Positions 1 to 8,387 of a stretch of DNA of 33,822 nt are shown piece after piece; the stretch's first letter is position 1, and each line of letters starts with the position of its first letter. The stretch comes from Lawsonibacter sp. (GTDB taxonomy: Bacteria; Bacillota; Clostridia; Oscillospirales; Oscillospiraceae): positions 1 through 33,822 of the forward strand of contig JAAWPF010000002.1 in the NCBI GenBank assembly GCA_022799835.1, in the 5' to 3' direction. Position numbers and translations under genes: made by a program. The notes under the pieces were generated by a model. That model made no database searches and was not told the origin of the DNA. It worked only from the letters and a program-made list of their open reading frames with translations.

Positions 1-144
1 CCCCTGACCATGGGCGGCGGTATCGGCCAGAGCCGGGTGTCCATGCTGCTGCTGGGCAAGGCCCACATCGGCGAGGTCCAGTCCTCCCTTTGGGATGAGG
101 CCAACATCAAAGCCGCCGAGGCGGCGGGGATCACGCTGCTGTGA
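1..144 (+). CDS. asnA: Aspartate--ammonia ligase (AsnA), C-terminal fragment (5' truncated by window)
   Basis: Frame 1 reads [47 protein letters not shown]; the GGGIGQSR...KAHIGEVQ motif is typical of AsnA C-termini. Confidence 0.85.
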   Translation, partial: PLTMGGGIGQSRVSMLLLGKAHIGEVQSSLWDEANIKAAEAAGITLL

Positions 145-815
145 TCGCCGTTACCCAACTGAACACCGATGAGATCCTGCGGTACATGGGTTGTCCGTCA
201 GAGAAAGCGGATGAGGCCCTCCGGGGGCAGGTGGAGGCTTGTATCCGGGAGCTGTTGTCCGTGATTCGGCCCCGGTGGAGCTGGCGGGAGTCCGCGCTTG
301 CCTTTGAGGCGGGCGGCGTCCGTCTGGAAAGCGGTCTGCTCCTGCCGGGGGAGGACCTGAGCGCCCATCTCACCGGCTGTAACCGGGCGGCGGTGTTCTG
401 CGCCACCCTGGGGGCAGAGGCGGACGCCCTGGTCCGGCGGGCCGAGCGGCTGGATATGGCAAAGGCCCTCACCTTGGACTGCTGCGCCTCCGCCGCCATT
501 GAGGCGGTGTGCGACCAAATCGAGGCGGAGCTCCAGGAAAAGTTTCCCGGCTGTTTTTTCCCGTTCCGATACAGCCCCGGCTACGGCGACCTGCCCCTGG
601 GGGTCCAGAGCCCTCTGCTGGAGCTGCTGGACGCCCCCCGGCGGGTGGGGCTGTGCGCCACGGACAGCGACCTGCTCACCCCCCGGAAGTCGGTGACCGC
701 CATTTTGGGCGTTGCCCAAGGGGCGCTGGAACAAAAGAAGCGCAGCTGTCTGGGCTGTCCCGCCCAGGGGAGCTGTCAATATCGAAAGGCGGGCGGACAC
801 TGTGGAATTTCGTGA
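141..815 (+). CDS. Standalone vitamin B12-dependent methionine synthase activation (reactivation) domain protein with C-terminal Cys-rich tail
   Basis: 224 aa; [30 protein letters not shown]...[14 protein letters not shown] resembles the MetH activation domain; GTG start overlaps the asnA stop (GTGA); directly precedes metH. Confidence 0.85.
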   Translation: MIAVTQLNTDEILRYMGCPSEKADEALRGQVEACIRELLSVIRPRWSWRESALAFEAGGVRLESGLLLPGEDLSAHLTGCNRAAVFCATLGAEADALVRRAERLDMAKALTLDCCASAAIEAVCDQIEAELQEKFPGCFFPFRYSPGYGDLPLGVQSPLLELLDAPRRVGLCATDSDLLTPRKSVTAILGVAQGALEQKKRSCLGCPAQGSCQYRKAGGHCGIS

Positions 816-3195
816 ATTGTTGAAGGGCCCCGGCCCCGTAATCCTGGACGGCGGCATGGGCACCATGCTCCAGGCCAAAGGGCTGCGCTTGGGGGAGCAC
901 CCCGAGCTGGCCGCGCTGGAGCACCCGGACTGGCTCCTGGACATCCACCGTTCCTATGTGGAGGCGGGGACGCGGGTCCTGTGCGCCAACACCTTCGGAG
1001 CCAACCGGGAGAAGCTGAGACGCACCGGAAAGACGGTGGAGGAAGTGATTCCTCCCTCCATCGCCGTGGCCCGGGAGGCGGCGGCGGGCCGGGCCCTGGT
1101 GGCCCTGGACCTGGGGCCCATCGGCCAGCTGCTGGAGCCCACCGGGACGCTGGAGTTCGAGACGGCGGTGGACATCTTTGCCCAGGAGGTGCGCGCGGCG
1201 GTGTTCGCCGGGGCCGACCTGGTGATGATCGAGACCATGACCGATTTGCAGGAGTGCCGGGCCGCCCTGCTGGCGGTAAAGGAGAACAGCACCCTGCCCG
1301 TGCTGGTGTCCATGACCTATGAGGAGCGGGGGCGGACCTTCCTGGGCCACTCTCCCGCCAGCGCCGCCCTCACACTGGAGGGTATGGGGGCGGACGCCAT
1401 CGGCATCAACTGCTCCCTGGGCCCCCGGGAGATGCCCGCCCTGGTGGAGGAGCTGGTCCGGTGGACCAATCTGCCCATTATGGTCAAGCCCAACGCCGGC
1501 CTGCCCGACCCGGGCGGGGCGGGGTATGACATTACGGCGGACGAGTTCGCCGCCGCCATGGCTGAGCTGACGGATCTGGGGGTCAAGCTCTACGGCGGCT
1601 GCTGCGGCACCACCCCGGAGTACATCGCCAAGCTGTGCGGGGCTCTGGAGGGAAAAACCATCCGGGAAGCTCCGCGCTCCGTCCCCGCTGCCGTGTGCAG
1701 CCCGGTACAGGTGGTGCCCATCGACCGGACGCGGGTCATTGGCGAGCGAATCAACCCCACCGGCAAGAAGCGGATGAAGGAGGCCCTCCTCCGGGAGGAC
1801 GTCGACTACATGCTGGGTCAGGCCCTGGAGCAGACCCAGGCTGGGGCGGACATCCTGGACGTGAATGTGGGCCTGCCCGAGATCGACGAAGCCGGCATGA
1901 TGGTCAAGGTGGTGAAGGCTCTTCAGGGGGTGACCGATGCCCCCCTTCAGCTGGACTCCACCCGCCCGGAGGTGTTGGAGAAGGCTCTGCGGGTCTACTG
2001 CGGCAAGGCTATCGTCAACTCGGTGAACGGGGACGAGGAGGTCCTGGAGGCTATCCTGCCCCTGGTGAAGAAGTACGGCGCGGCGGTGGTGGGACTCACC
2101 CTGGACAAAAACGGCATCCCCAGGACCGCCCAGGCCCGGTTTGACATTGCCGAACGAATCCTGTCCAGAGCCCTGTCCTGCGGCATCCGCCGGGAGGATG
2201 TGTATATCGACTGCCTGACCCTCACTGTATCGGCGGAACAGGCGGCGGCCTCCCAAACTCTGGAGGCTCTCCACCGGGTCAAGACTGAGCTGGGGCTCAA
2301 GACAGTGCTGGGGGTGTCCAACATCTCCTTCGGTCTGCCCGCCCGGCCCTTGGTGAACCAGAACTTCCTCATGATGGCTATGACAAAGGGGCTGGACCTG
2401 CCCATCATCAACCCCAATCTGGAGGCCATGATGGCGGCGGTGCGGTGCTACCACCTGCTCATGAACATCGATACCGACGCCCGGGACTATATTGCCGCCT
2501 ACGGGAATGCGGCGGTGACCACCTCTATTACAACCGGCGATGCCCCAGGCCGACCGGCCGCCCCGGGCGGGGAGCGGACCCTGGAGCAGATTGTCATTGC
2601 CGGGCTGAAGGGGGAGGCCCCCGCCGCCGCCAGGAAGCTGCTGGAGACCATGGACAGCATGGAGGTGGTGGACAGTATCCTCATCCCCGCCCTGGACGAG
2701 GTGGGAGCCGGCTTTGAGGCAGGCAAGGTCTTTCTGCCCCAGCTTATCCAGGCTGCCGGGGCTGCCCAGGCCGCCTTTGAGGTCATCCGGGAGCGGCTGT
2801 CCGCCCAGCCGGGCGGGGAGAGCAGTCCGAAGGGGACAATCGTGCTGGCAACTGTCAAAGGGGATATCCATGACATCGGCAAGAACATTGTGAAGGTCCT
2901 GCTGGAGAACTACGGCTACCCTGTGGTGGACCTGGGGCGGGATGTGGAACCTGCCGCTGTGGTGGAGGCGGCAAAAAAGCACGCCGCCCCCCTGGTGGGA
3001 CTGTCGGCCCTGATGACCACCACCCTGGGCAGTATGGAGCAGACCATCGCCCTGCTCCGGGAGGAGAAGGTCTCCTGCAAGGTGGTTGTGGGGGGCGCGG
3101 TGCTCACGGCGGACTACGCCAAAAAAATCGGCGCCGATTTTTACGCCAAGGACGCCAAGGAGAGCGTGGACGTGGCCCGGCGGGTGATTGGATAG
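802..3195 (+). CDS. metH: Cobalamin-dependent methionine synthase core (homocysteine-binding, pterin-binding, B12-binding), lacking activation domain
   Basis: VILDGGMGTMLQ, GGCCGTTPEYI, RVIGERINPTGKKRMKEAL, VKGDIHDIGKNIV motifs; likely GTG start at 802, overlapping the upstream ORF (supplied ORF starts at 712). Confidence 0.9.
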   Translation: MEFRELLKGPGPVILDGGMGTMLQAKGLRLGEHPELAALEHPDWLLDIHRSYVEAGTRVLCANTFGANREKLRRTGKTVEEVIPPSIAVAREAAAGRALVALDLGPIGQLLEPTGTLEFETAVDIFAQEVRAAVFAGADLVMIETMTDLQECRAALLAVKENSTLPVLVSMTYEERGRTFLGHSPASAALTLEGMGADAIGINCSLGPREMPALVEELVRWTNLPIMVKPNAGLPDPGGAGYDITADEFAAAMAELTDLGVKLYGGCCGTTPEYIAKLCGALEGKTIREAPRSVPAAVCSPVQVVPIDRTRVIGERINPTGKKRMKEALLREDVDYMLGQALEQTQAGADILDVNVGLPEIDEAGMMVKVVKALQGVTDAPLQLDSTRPEVLEKALRVYCGKAIVNSVNGDEEVLEAILPLVKKYGAAVVGLTLDKNGIPRTAQARFDIAERILSRALSCGIRREDVYIDCLTLTVSAEQAAASQTLEALHRVKTELGLKTVLGVSNISFGLPARPLVNQNFLMMAMTKGLDLPIINPNLEAMMAAVRCYHLLMNIDTDARDYIAAYGNAAVTTSITTGDAPGRPAAPGGERTLEQIVIAGLKGEAPAAARKLLETMDSMEVVDSILIPALDEVGAGFEAGKVFLPQLIQAAGAAQAAFEVIRERLSAQPGGESSPKGTIVLATVKGDIHDIGKNIVKVLLENYGYPVVDLGRDVEPAAVVEAAKKHAAPLVGLSALMTTTLGSMEQTIALLREEKVSCKVVVGGAVLTADYAKKIGADFYAKDAKESVDVARRVIG

Positions 3196-3197
3196 CG

Positions 3198-3224
3198 AAA
3201 GCCCCCTTGTACGAGGGGGCTTTT
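3198..3224 (+). terminator. Rho-independent terminator after metH
   Basis: aaagccccc-ttgtacga-gggggcttttct hairpin plus T-run. Confidence 0.85.
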
Positions 3225-3237
3225 CTCATCTTAATGG

Positions 3238-3266
3238 TTGCGCTCTTTTTGCCAATATGCTACAAT
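3238..3266 (+). promoter_or_regulatory. Sigma-A-like promoter for GH25 gene
   Basis: TTGCGC - 17 nt - TACAAT; a TGTCGAA (0A-box-like) motif follows at 3275-3281. Confidence 0.6.
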
Positions 3267-3295
3267 AGAAAAAATGTCGAAATGGGGGAAGCACC

Positions 3296-4285
3296 ATGAC
3301 CCGGTATCCACCTGAGTGGGAAACAATGGAAGAAGAGGAACAGCCTGTGACGGAGGCGGACTATCAGCCGCCCCAGCCCGCGCCCCGGCAGCAGACGCCG
3401 CCGGCCCGGCTCCGGCAGGCGCCGTCCGGCCGGGGAAGCGGAGGCGGGCTGAGCAAGCTGGCGCTGGCCATCTCCATCGTGGCGCTGATTGTCTCCTGCG
3501 CCGCGTTGTTTTTGACGCTGCGGCCGGAACAGGAGCCGAAGGCTCCCCCTGCGCCCTCCGCGCCGGAGGAACCGGTGACCTTCCGTTTTGGTGACCGGGT
3601 GATGACCCCCTTGGAGGGGATGCCCCTCAACCCCTACGACCGGGCGGCGTTCTCTCAGGACAGCCGGGGGCGGGTCGCCTATGAGGGGGCCAGGACGGGT
3701 ATTGACGTCTCCGCCTATCAGGAGGAGATCGACTGGCCCACGGTGGCGGCGGACGGCATTGACTTTGCCATTCTCCGCCTGGGCTACCGGGGCTACACCG
3801 AGGGCGGGCTGTTTTTGGACAAGACCTTTGAGTGGAATCTCCAGGGGGCACTGAACGCGGGATTGGATGTGGGGGTATATTTTTTCTCCCAGGCTGTCAC
3901 CCCGGAGGAGGCCGAACAGGAGGCCGACTATGTGTGCTCCGCTCTGGACGGGTATGACATCACCTACCCGGTGGCCTTTGACTGGGAGCCCATCTCTGAT
4001 GAAAGCGCCCGGACCAACGGCCTGGACGGGGAGACCCTGACCCAGTGCGCCGACGCCTTCTGCGCCAGGGTCAAGGAGGCGGGCTATACCCCGGCGGTCT
4101 ATTTCAACCAGAGTCTGGGCTATCTCCGCTATGACCTGCGGGAACTGACCGATTATGCGCTCTGGCTGGCGGAGTACGACAGCAAGCCCGACTTCTACTA
4201 CCATTTTGATCTGTGGCAATACACCCACACGGGCCAAGTGGCCGGCATTGAGGGGAATGTGGATCTGGATCTGGACCTGCGCTGA
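3296..4285 (+). CDS. Membrane-anchored GH25-family lysozyme/muramidase
   Basis: N-terminal TM (LALAISIVALIVSCAALFLTL) followed by GIDVSAYQEEIDWPTVAADGIDFAILRLGYRGYTEGG...DVGVYFFSQAVTPEEAEQEAD...FDWEPI. Confidence 0.9.
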   Translation: MTRYPPEWETMEEEEQPVTEADYQPPQPAPRQQTPPARLRQAPSGRGSGGGLSKLALAISIVALIVSCAALFLTLRPEQEPKAPPAPSAPEEPVTFRFGDRVMTPLEGMPLNPYDRAAFSQDSRGRVAYEGARTGIDVSAYQEEIDWPTVAADGIDFAILRLGYRGYTEGGLFLDKTFEWNLQGALNAGLDVGVYFFSQAVTPEEAEQEADYVCSALDGYDITYPVAFDWEPISDESARTNGLDGETLTQCADAFCARVKEAGYTPAVYFNQSLGYLRYDLRELTDYALWLAEYDSKPDFYYHFDLWQYTHTGQVAGIEGNVDLDLDLR

Positions 4286-4290
4286 ACGAG

Positions 4291-4330
4291 AACAGGAGGA
4301 CCGTTTTTGAGAACGGTCTCCTGTTTTTTT
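4291..4330 (+). terminator. Rho-independent terminator after GH25 gene
   Basis: aacaggaggaccgtt-tttgag-aacggtctcctgttttttt. Confidence 0.85.
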
Positions 4331-4573
4331 ATTGGTTTCTTGAAGGTTGGCAGAAGCCGGCTTGTCGAATAAGTGGAAGAATTTGAAAAATTTGTAGAAA
4401 AGGATAGAAAAATAAGAAGCGAAATTCCCAATAATTCCCAAAAATGTCTTGCATAACTGACTAACTTGTGATAAATTGTAGGTGGTTGGTCGAAATGGAC
4501 CGGGAGAACACGAAGTCGGGAACTTTTGCTGGCCAATACGTATACGATTTTATGATTAGAAAGGAAGAGAAGA

Positions 4574-5338
4574 ATGGAGAGCGTAAAACGGATCATAGCG
4601 GCGGACACAGGTGTAGAGTTCCGGAAGGGGCTGATTCGCAGCCTGACGGAGGAGGCTGGCTTCCAGGTCGTGGGGGAGACCGGAGACGGGCCAGAGCTGC
4701 TGCGCATGGTGCGGGAGCTGAGACCGGACGCTGTAGTGATGGAGATGGTTCTCACCGGCGGGATGGACGGCATGGATGTGCTGGATGAGCTGGCCAAGCA
4801 GAAAGAGCGGCCCCAGGTACTGGTCCTGTCCAGCTATATGAAGGGCAGCATGGTGGACATGGCCGCGGCCAAGGGGGCGGACTTCTTCATGACCAAGCCC
4901 TGCCGGGTGTCCGCGGTGGGGGAGCGGCTGCGCCAGGTGATGACTCCCGGCGGCCTGGAGCCGGAGCGGGACAGCGGTCCCAGCCTGGAGAGCCAGGTCA
5001 CCGCTATCATACACGAGGTGGGCGTCCCCGCCCATATCAAGGGGTATCAGTATCTGCGGGAGGCTATTATCATCACGGTCAAGGATATGGACGTCATCAA
5101 CGCGGTGACCAAGGTGCTGTATCCCGAGGTGGCCAAGCGCTTTGGCACCACCGCCAGCCGGGTGGAGCGGGCCATCCGCCACGCCATCGAGGTGGCCTGG
5201 GACCGAGGGGACCTGGAGACTCTGCAAAAATATTTCGGCTATACCGTCTCCAACGCCAAGGGCAAGCCCACTAACAGCGAGTTTATCGCCATGATTGCCG
5301 ACCGCATCCGTCTGCAGCGCCGGGGAAAAATTCAGTAA
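4574..5338 (+). CDS. spo0A: Sporulation master regulator Spo0A, with atypical receiver domain
   Basis: C-terminal [21 protein letters not shown]...[32 protein letters not shown]...[27 protein letters not shown] is diagnostic of Spo0A. Confidence 0.95.
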   Translation: MESVKRIIAADTGVEFRKGLIRSLTEEAGFQVVGETGDGPELLRMVRELRPDAVVMEMVLTGGMDGMDVLDELAKQKERPQVLVLSSYMKGSMVDMAAAKGADFFMTKPCRVSAVGERLRQVMTPGGLEPERDSGPSLESQVTAIIHEVGVPAHIKGYQYLREAIIITVKDMDVINAVTKVLYPEVAKRFGTTASRVERAIRHAIEVAWDRGDLETLQKYFGYTVSNAKGKPTNSEFIAMIADRIRLQRRGKIQ

Positions 5339-5429
5339 AGCCCACTTGTCTTTCTGTTCAGTATATGCTATAGTTTGTGTCAAATAAGCTCGAATGGGCT
5401 GAACAGAAGAAAGAGAGGCGTAAAATAAA

Positions 5430-5672
5430 ATGACTATCCAATATACACCTAGGGGGGTCTGCTCCCATGCTTTCGAGATCGAGGTGGAGGGTGGTACCAT
5501 CCAGTCTGTCCAGGTGGCGGGGGGCTGTAACGGCAACCTGAAAGGCATTTCCTCCCTGCTGAAAGGGATGAAAGTGGAGGAGGCCATCGCCCGTATGGAG
5601 GGCATCCGCTGCGGCATGAAGCCCACCTCCTGTCCTGACCAGCTGGCCCAGGCCCTGAAAACTGCCCTGTAA
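5430..5672 (+). CDS. TSCPD domain / TIGR03905-like small protein
   Basis: 80 aa MTIQYTPRGVCSHAFEIEVEGGTIQSVQVAGGCNGNLKGISSLLKGMKVEEAIARMEGIRCGMKPTSCPDQLAQALKTAL; TSCPDQL motif; followed by a terminator. Confidence 0.8.
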   Translation: MTIQYTPRGVCSHAFEIEVEGGTIQSVQVAGGCNGNLKGISSLLKGMKVEEAIARMEGIRCGMKPTSCPDQLAQALKTAL

Positions 5673-5676
5673 GCGC

Positions 5677-5710
5677 AAAAGGCCCGGAACCTTTTGGTTC
5701 CGGGCCTTTA
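5677..5710 (+). terminator. Rho-independent terminator
   Basis: aaaaggcccggaacc-tttt-ggttccgggccttta. Confidence 0.85.
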
Positions 5711-5716
5711 ATATGC

Positions 5717-6769
5717 TCAGGTCAATTTGGTTCCTGCCCCGGGAATCAGGCTGATGAGCCAGGCGAAGGGCAGGGAGAGGAGGAAGAACACCAGGGCAAA
5801 GAGGGGGACGGAGAGCACCGGGGACAGGGAAAGCAGAGAGATCCCCAGCCTGGCGAAGATGAGGACCCAGAGCTGGTGGATGAGGTAGGCGCCGAAGGCG
5901 CAGCCGCCCAGGCGGTAGACCGCGCTGCGCCGGGAGCGCTCCTCGCTGATGCCCAGCACATAGCGAAACAGGGCGCACAGGGCGGCGGCGGTGAGCAGCA
6001 CATTGGGGGCCAGATACTGTCGCAAAAGTTCCGGCGTCAGCGGTCCGGCGGTGGGGGAGAGAACGGTCAAAACCAGCCCAAGCAGCCCCAGCAGATACAG
6101 AATGTACTCCGAGACCCGGCTGATGGTGTAGTGCCGCAGATACCAGCCCCCCACATAGCATCCGGCCCAGCCCAGTACCAGCTGGACCTGAAATAGGTCC
6201 AGCAGACCGGCGAGGATGCTGTCCGGCCAGGCGGCGCTCCAAAGAGGGAGTACAGAGACGAATAAAAAGCACAGCCCCAAAAAGTAGCACACTTCCCCCC
6301 GGCTGGCTGCGGAGACAAACCGATGGAGCACCGGGTGGACCAGATACAGGCCGATCAGGGGGTATAGAACCCAGAGATGGCGGTGGACCCCTCCCCTCGC
6401 CACCCACAGGAGGATGTCGATCAGCCCGGCCAGGGTGAAGTTGCCGCCGTTTCCTGCCAGCAGGGGAGCGGCGATGGCGTAGACCACGCCCCAGAACAGC
6501 AGAGTACACAGGGCGGGCAGGAACAGTCGGGTCAGAACGGCGGAAATCTGAGGTGTGCCCTCCTCCAGGGCGGACATGCCCCAGAGCATGAACAGGGCGG
6601 GGACAGTCCAGAGGGTTAGACCCTCGTAGACGGACAGCACCCGCCAATTTCCGGAGCCGGCCTCCACCAGCCCCTGGCCCTGCTGAGCCAGCAGGAGGAT
6701 GATGGCGCACAGCACGGTAAAGACCCGGAAAAAACCGGGCCAGCCAGTATTGCGATCTGCCTTTGCCAT
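5717..6769 (-). CDS. Acyltransferase 3-like multi-TM membrane protein
   Basis: 350 aa with about 10 hydrophobic segments; layout like acyltransferase 3 (OatA/WecH-type) proteins, e.g. LGGCAFGAYLIHQLWVLIFARLG near the C-terminus. Confidence 0.65.
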   Translation of the reverse strand: MAKADRNTGWPGFFRVFTVLCAIILLLAQQGQGLVEAGSGNWRVLSVYEGLTLWTVPALFMLWGMSALEEGTPQISAVLTRLFLPALCTLLFWGVVYAIAAPLLAGNGGNFTLAGLIDILLWVARGGVHRHLWVLYPLIGLYLVHPVLHRFVSAASRGEVCYFLGLCFLFVSVLPLWSAAWPDSILAGLLDLFQVQLVLGWAGCYVGGWYLRHYTISRVSEYILYLLGLLGLVLTVLSPTAGPLTPELLRQYLAPNVLLTAAALCALFRYVLGISEERSRRSAVYRLGGCAFGAYLIHQLWVLIFARLGISLLSLSPVLSVPLFALVFFLLSLPFAWLISLIPGAGTKLT

Positions 6770-6934
6770 TGTATATGACTCCTTTTTTAGAGAATCCGCG
6801 GGGAGCGGCCTGCGGGCGCCTGCCTGTCCTTGCCTGTGGGAGGAAAAGACTCCTTTGACAAGTGGTCCGGGCCGGCCTCTCTTGCCGCTTCGCTGCAGTT
6901 TTCACCTCCGAAGCCGCTGACAGAGGGCCGTCTT

Positions 6935-8194
6935 TTAATGCGCCTTTTTATCCACCCACTCCGGGCGGAATTTGGAGTAGATGATCTTCTGTTCACTGTA
7001 CAGCCCGTAGTAGCCGGACAGCATGAAGGAGATGCCGCAGGCCAGGGCGTAGAGGGGCAGGCCCGTTCCGCCGAAGAGCTCAAAGGCCAGCAGGATGGAG
7101 CTGAGGGGGCAGTTGGTGGCCCCGCAGAACACCGCCGACATGCCCAGCGCCCCGGAAAAGCCATGGGGCAGGCCCAGGAGAGGGCCGGCCCAGACGCCGA
7201 AAGCGCAGCCGGTGAACAGGACGGGGACGATTTCGCCGCCCCGGAAGCCGGCCCCCAGGGTGAGAGCGGTGAACAGAATTTTCAGAAGGAAAGCCTCCGG
7301 GATGGTGTCTCCCGCCAGCAGCTGGCGGATGACCCCGTCCCCCGCTCCATTGTAGGTCTGATTTCCCACCAGCAGGCTAAGCCCCAGGACCAGGGCGCCC
7401 CCCACCGCCCCTCGGACCAGGGGATCGGGCAGGTATTTGGCGTAGAGCTTGGGAGCGGAGTGAATGACCACACAGAAGAAGATGGACAGCACCGCGCACA
7501 GTACCCCCAGGACAGACACCTGTAAAATAGGCAGCGGATCCAGCGCCAGGGCGTCGTGGACCGGGTAGCCGTGGATGGCGTGTATGCCGAAGACATGGGC
7601 CAGCAGGGCCGCTGTGTAAGAGGAGACCATGCAGGGCACCATGGCGGCGTAGTACATCCGGCCCACCGTGACCACCTCCATGGCGAAGAGGGCGGCGGTG
7701 AGGGGGGTGCCGAAGAGGGCGGAGAAGGCGGCGGCCATACCGCACATGACGATGATCCGCTCGTCCATCTCGTCCAGCCTCAGCTTTTTGCCCAGGTAGG
7801 CGGACAGGGACCCGCCCAGCTGGAGGGCGGCGCCCTCCCGTCCGGCGGAGCCCCCCACCAGATGGGTGAGGATGGTGGACAGGAAGATCAGCGGCGCGGT
7901 GCGCAGCTTGAGCCGCTCCGCGTCCCGCACAGCTACCAGTACCAGATTGGTGCCCCGGTCCTTCTCCATCCCGCATGCCCGGTAGAGCAGTACAATAGCC
8001 ACCCCGGCCAGGGGCAGCAGCGAGATGATCCAGGGGTGCTCCCCTCGCAGCTCGGCGGCCAAGTCGATGCCCAGATGGAACGCCACCGCCACCAGCCCCA
8101 CAGCCGCCCCGACAAAGCAGGAGTATAGCAGCCACCTGACAAAGGCCAGGGCCGCGCTGAGGGTTGCCTTTAACCGGTCAGTCTGCTGAAGCAT
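6935..8194 (-). CDS. ClC family chloride channel/antiporter, CLC-F (fluoride)-like
   Basis: GGSAGREGAALQLGGSLS, GMAAAFSALFGTPLTAALFAMEV, GAGFRGGEIVPVLFTGCAFG; no canonical GSGIP motif. Confidence 0.85.
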   Translation of the reverse strand: MLQQTDRLKATLSAALAFVRWLLYSCFVGAAVGLVAVAFHLGIDLAAELRGEHPWIISLLPLAGVAIVLLYRACGMEKDRGTNLVLVAVRDAERLKLRTAPLIFLSTILTHLVGGSAGREGAALQLGGSLSAYLGKKLRLDEMDERIIVMCGMAAAFSALFGTPLTAALFAMEVVTVGRMYYAAMVPCMVSSYTAALLAHVFGIHAIHGYPVHDALALDPLPILQVSVLGVLCAVLSIFFCVVIHSAPKLYAKYLPDPLVRGAVGGALVLGLSLLVGNQTYNGAGDGVIRQLLAGDTIPEAFLLKILFTALTLGAGFRGGEIVPVLFTGCAFGVWAGPLLGLPHGFSGALGMSAVFCGATNCPLSSILLAFELFGGTGLPLYALACGISFMLSGYYGLYSEQKIIYSKFRPEWVDKKAH

Positions 8195-8313
8195 ATCAGA
8201 TCCCTCTCTCTCCGGAGTCCGCCAACTCCGTCCGCTGGAATAGAAAAATTATAGCACATCTTCCGGTTTTTTGCATCCCTAAATCTTATTTCGATGAAAA
8301 CTGTTCCGACCCC

Positions 8314-8342
8314 TTGTCATTTCCGGCTTTTTATGCTATGAT
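8314..8342 (+). promoter_or_regulatory. Sigma-A-like promoter
   Basis: TTGTCA - 17 nt - TATGAT. Confidence 0.6.
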
Positions 8343-8387
8343 GCAGGCGTATCTATGGATCGAAAGCCTTTAAAGGAGGTCATTTCC

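Noticed and set aside
676-2982. 768-aa minus-strand ORF opposite metH
   Set aside because: Antisense shadow of a strongly recognisable MetH in GC-rich DNA; translation is low-complexity with no recognisable motif.
8195-8300. Possible fluoride (crcB) riboswitch upstream of the CLC-F-like gene
   Set aside because: No recognisable crcB motif on the minus strand by eye; only a TATAAT-type promoter is visible.
8355-8387. ATG start at 8355 for the CBS-domain protein
   Set aside because: The SD AAAGGAGGT lies inside this extension and is correctly spaced for GTG at 8388.
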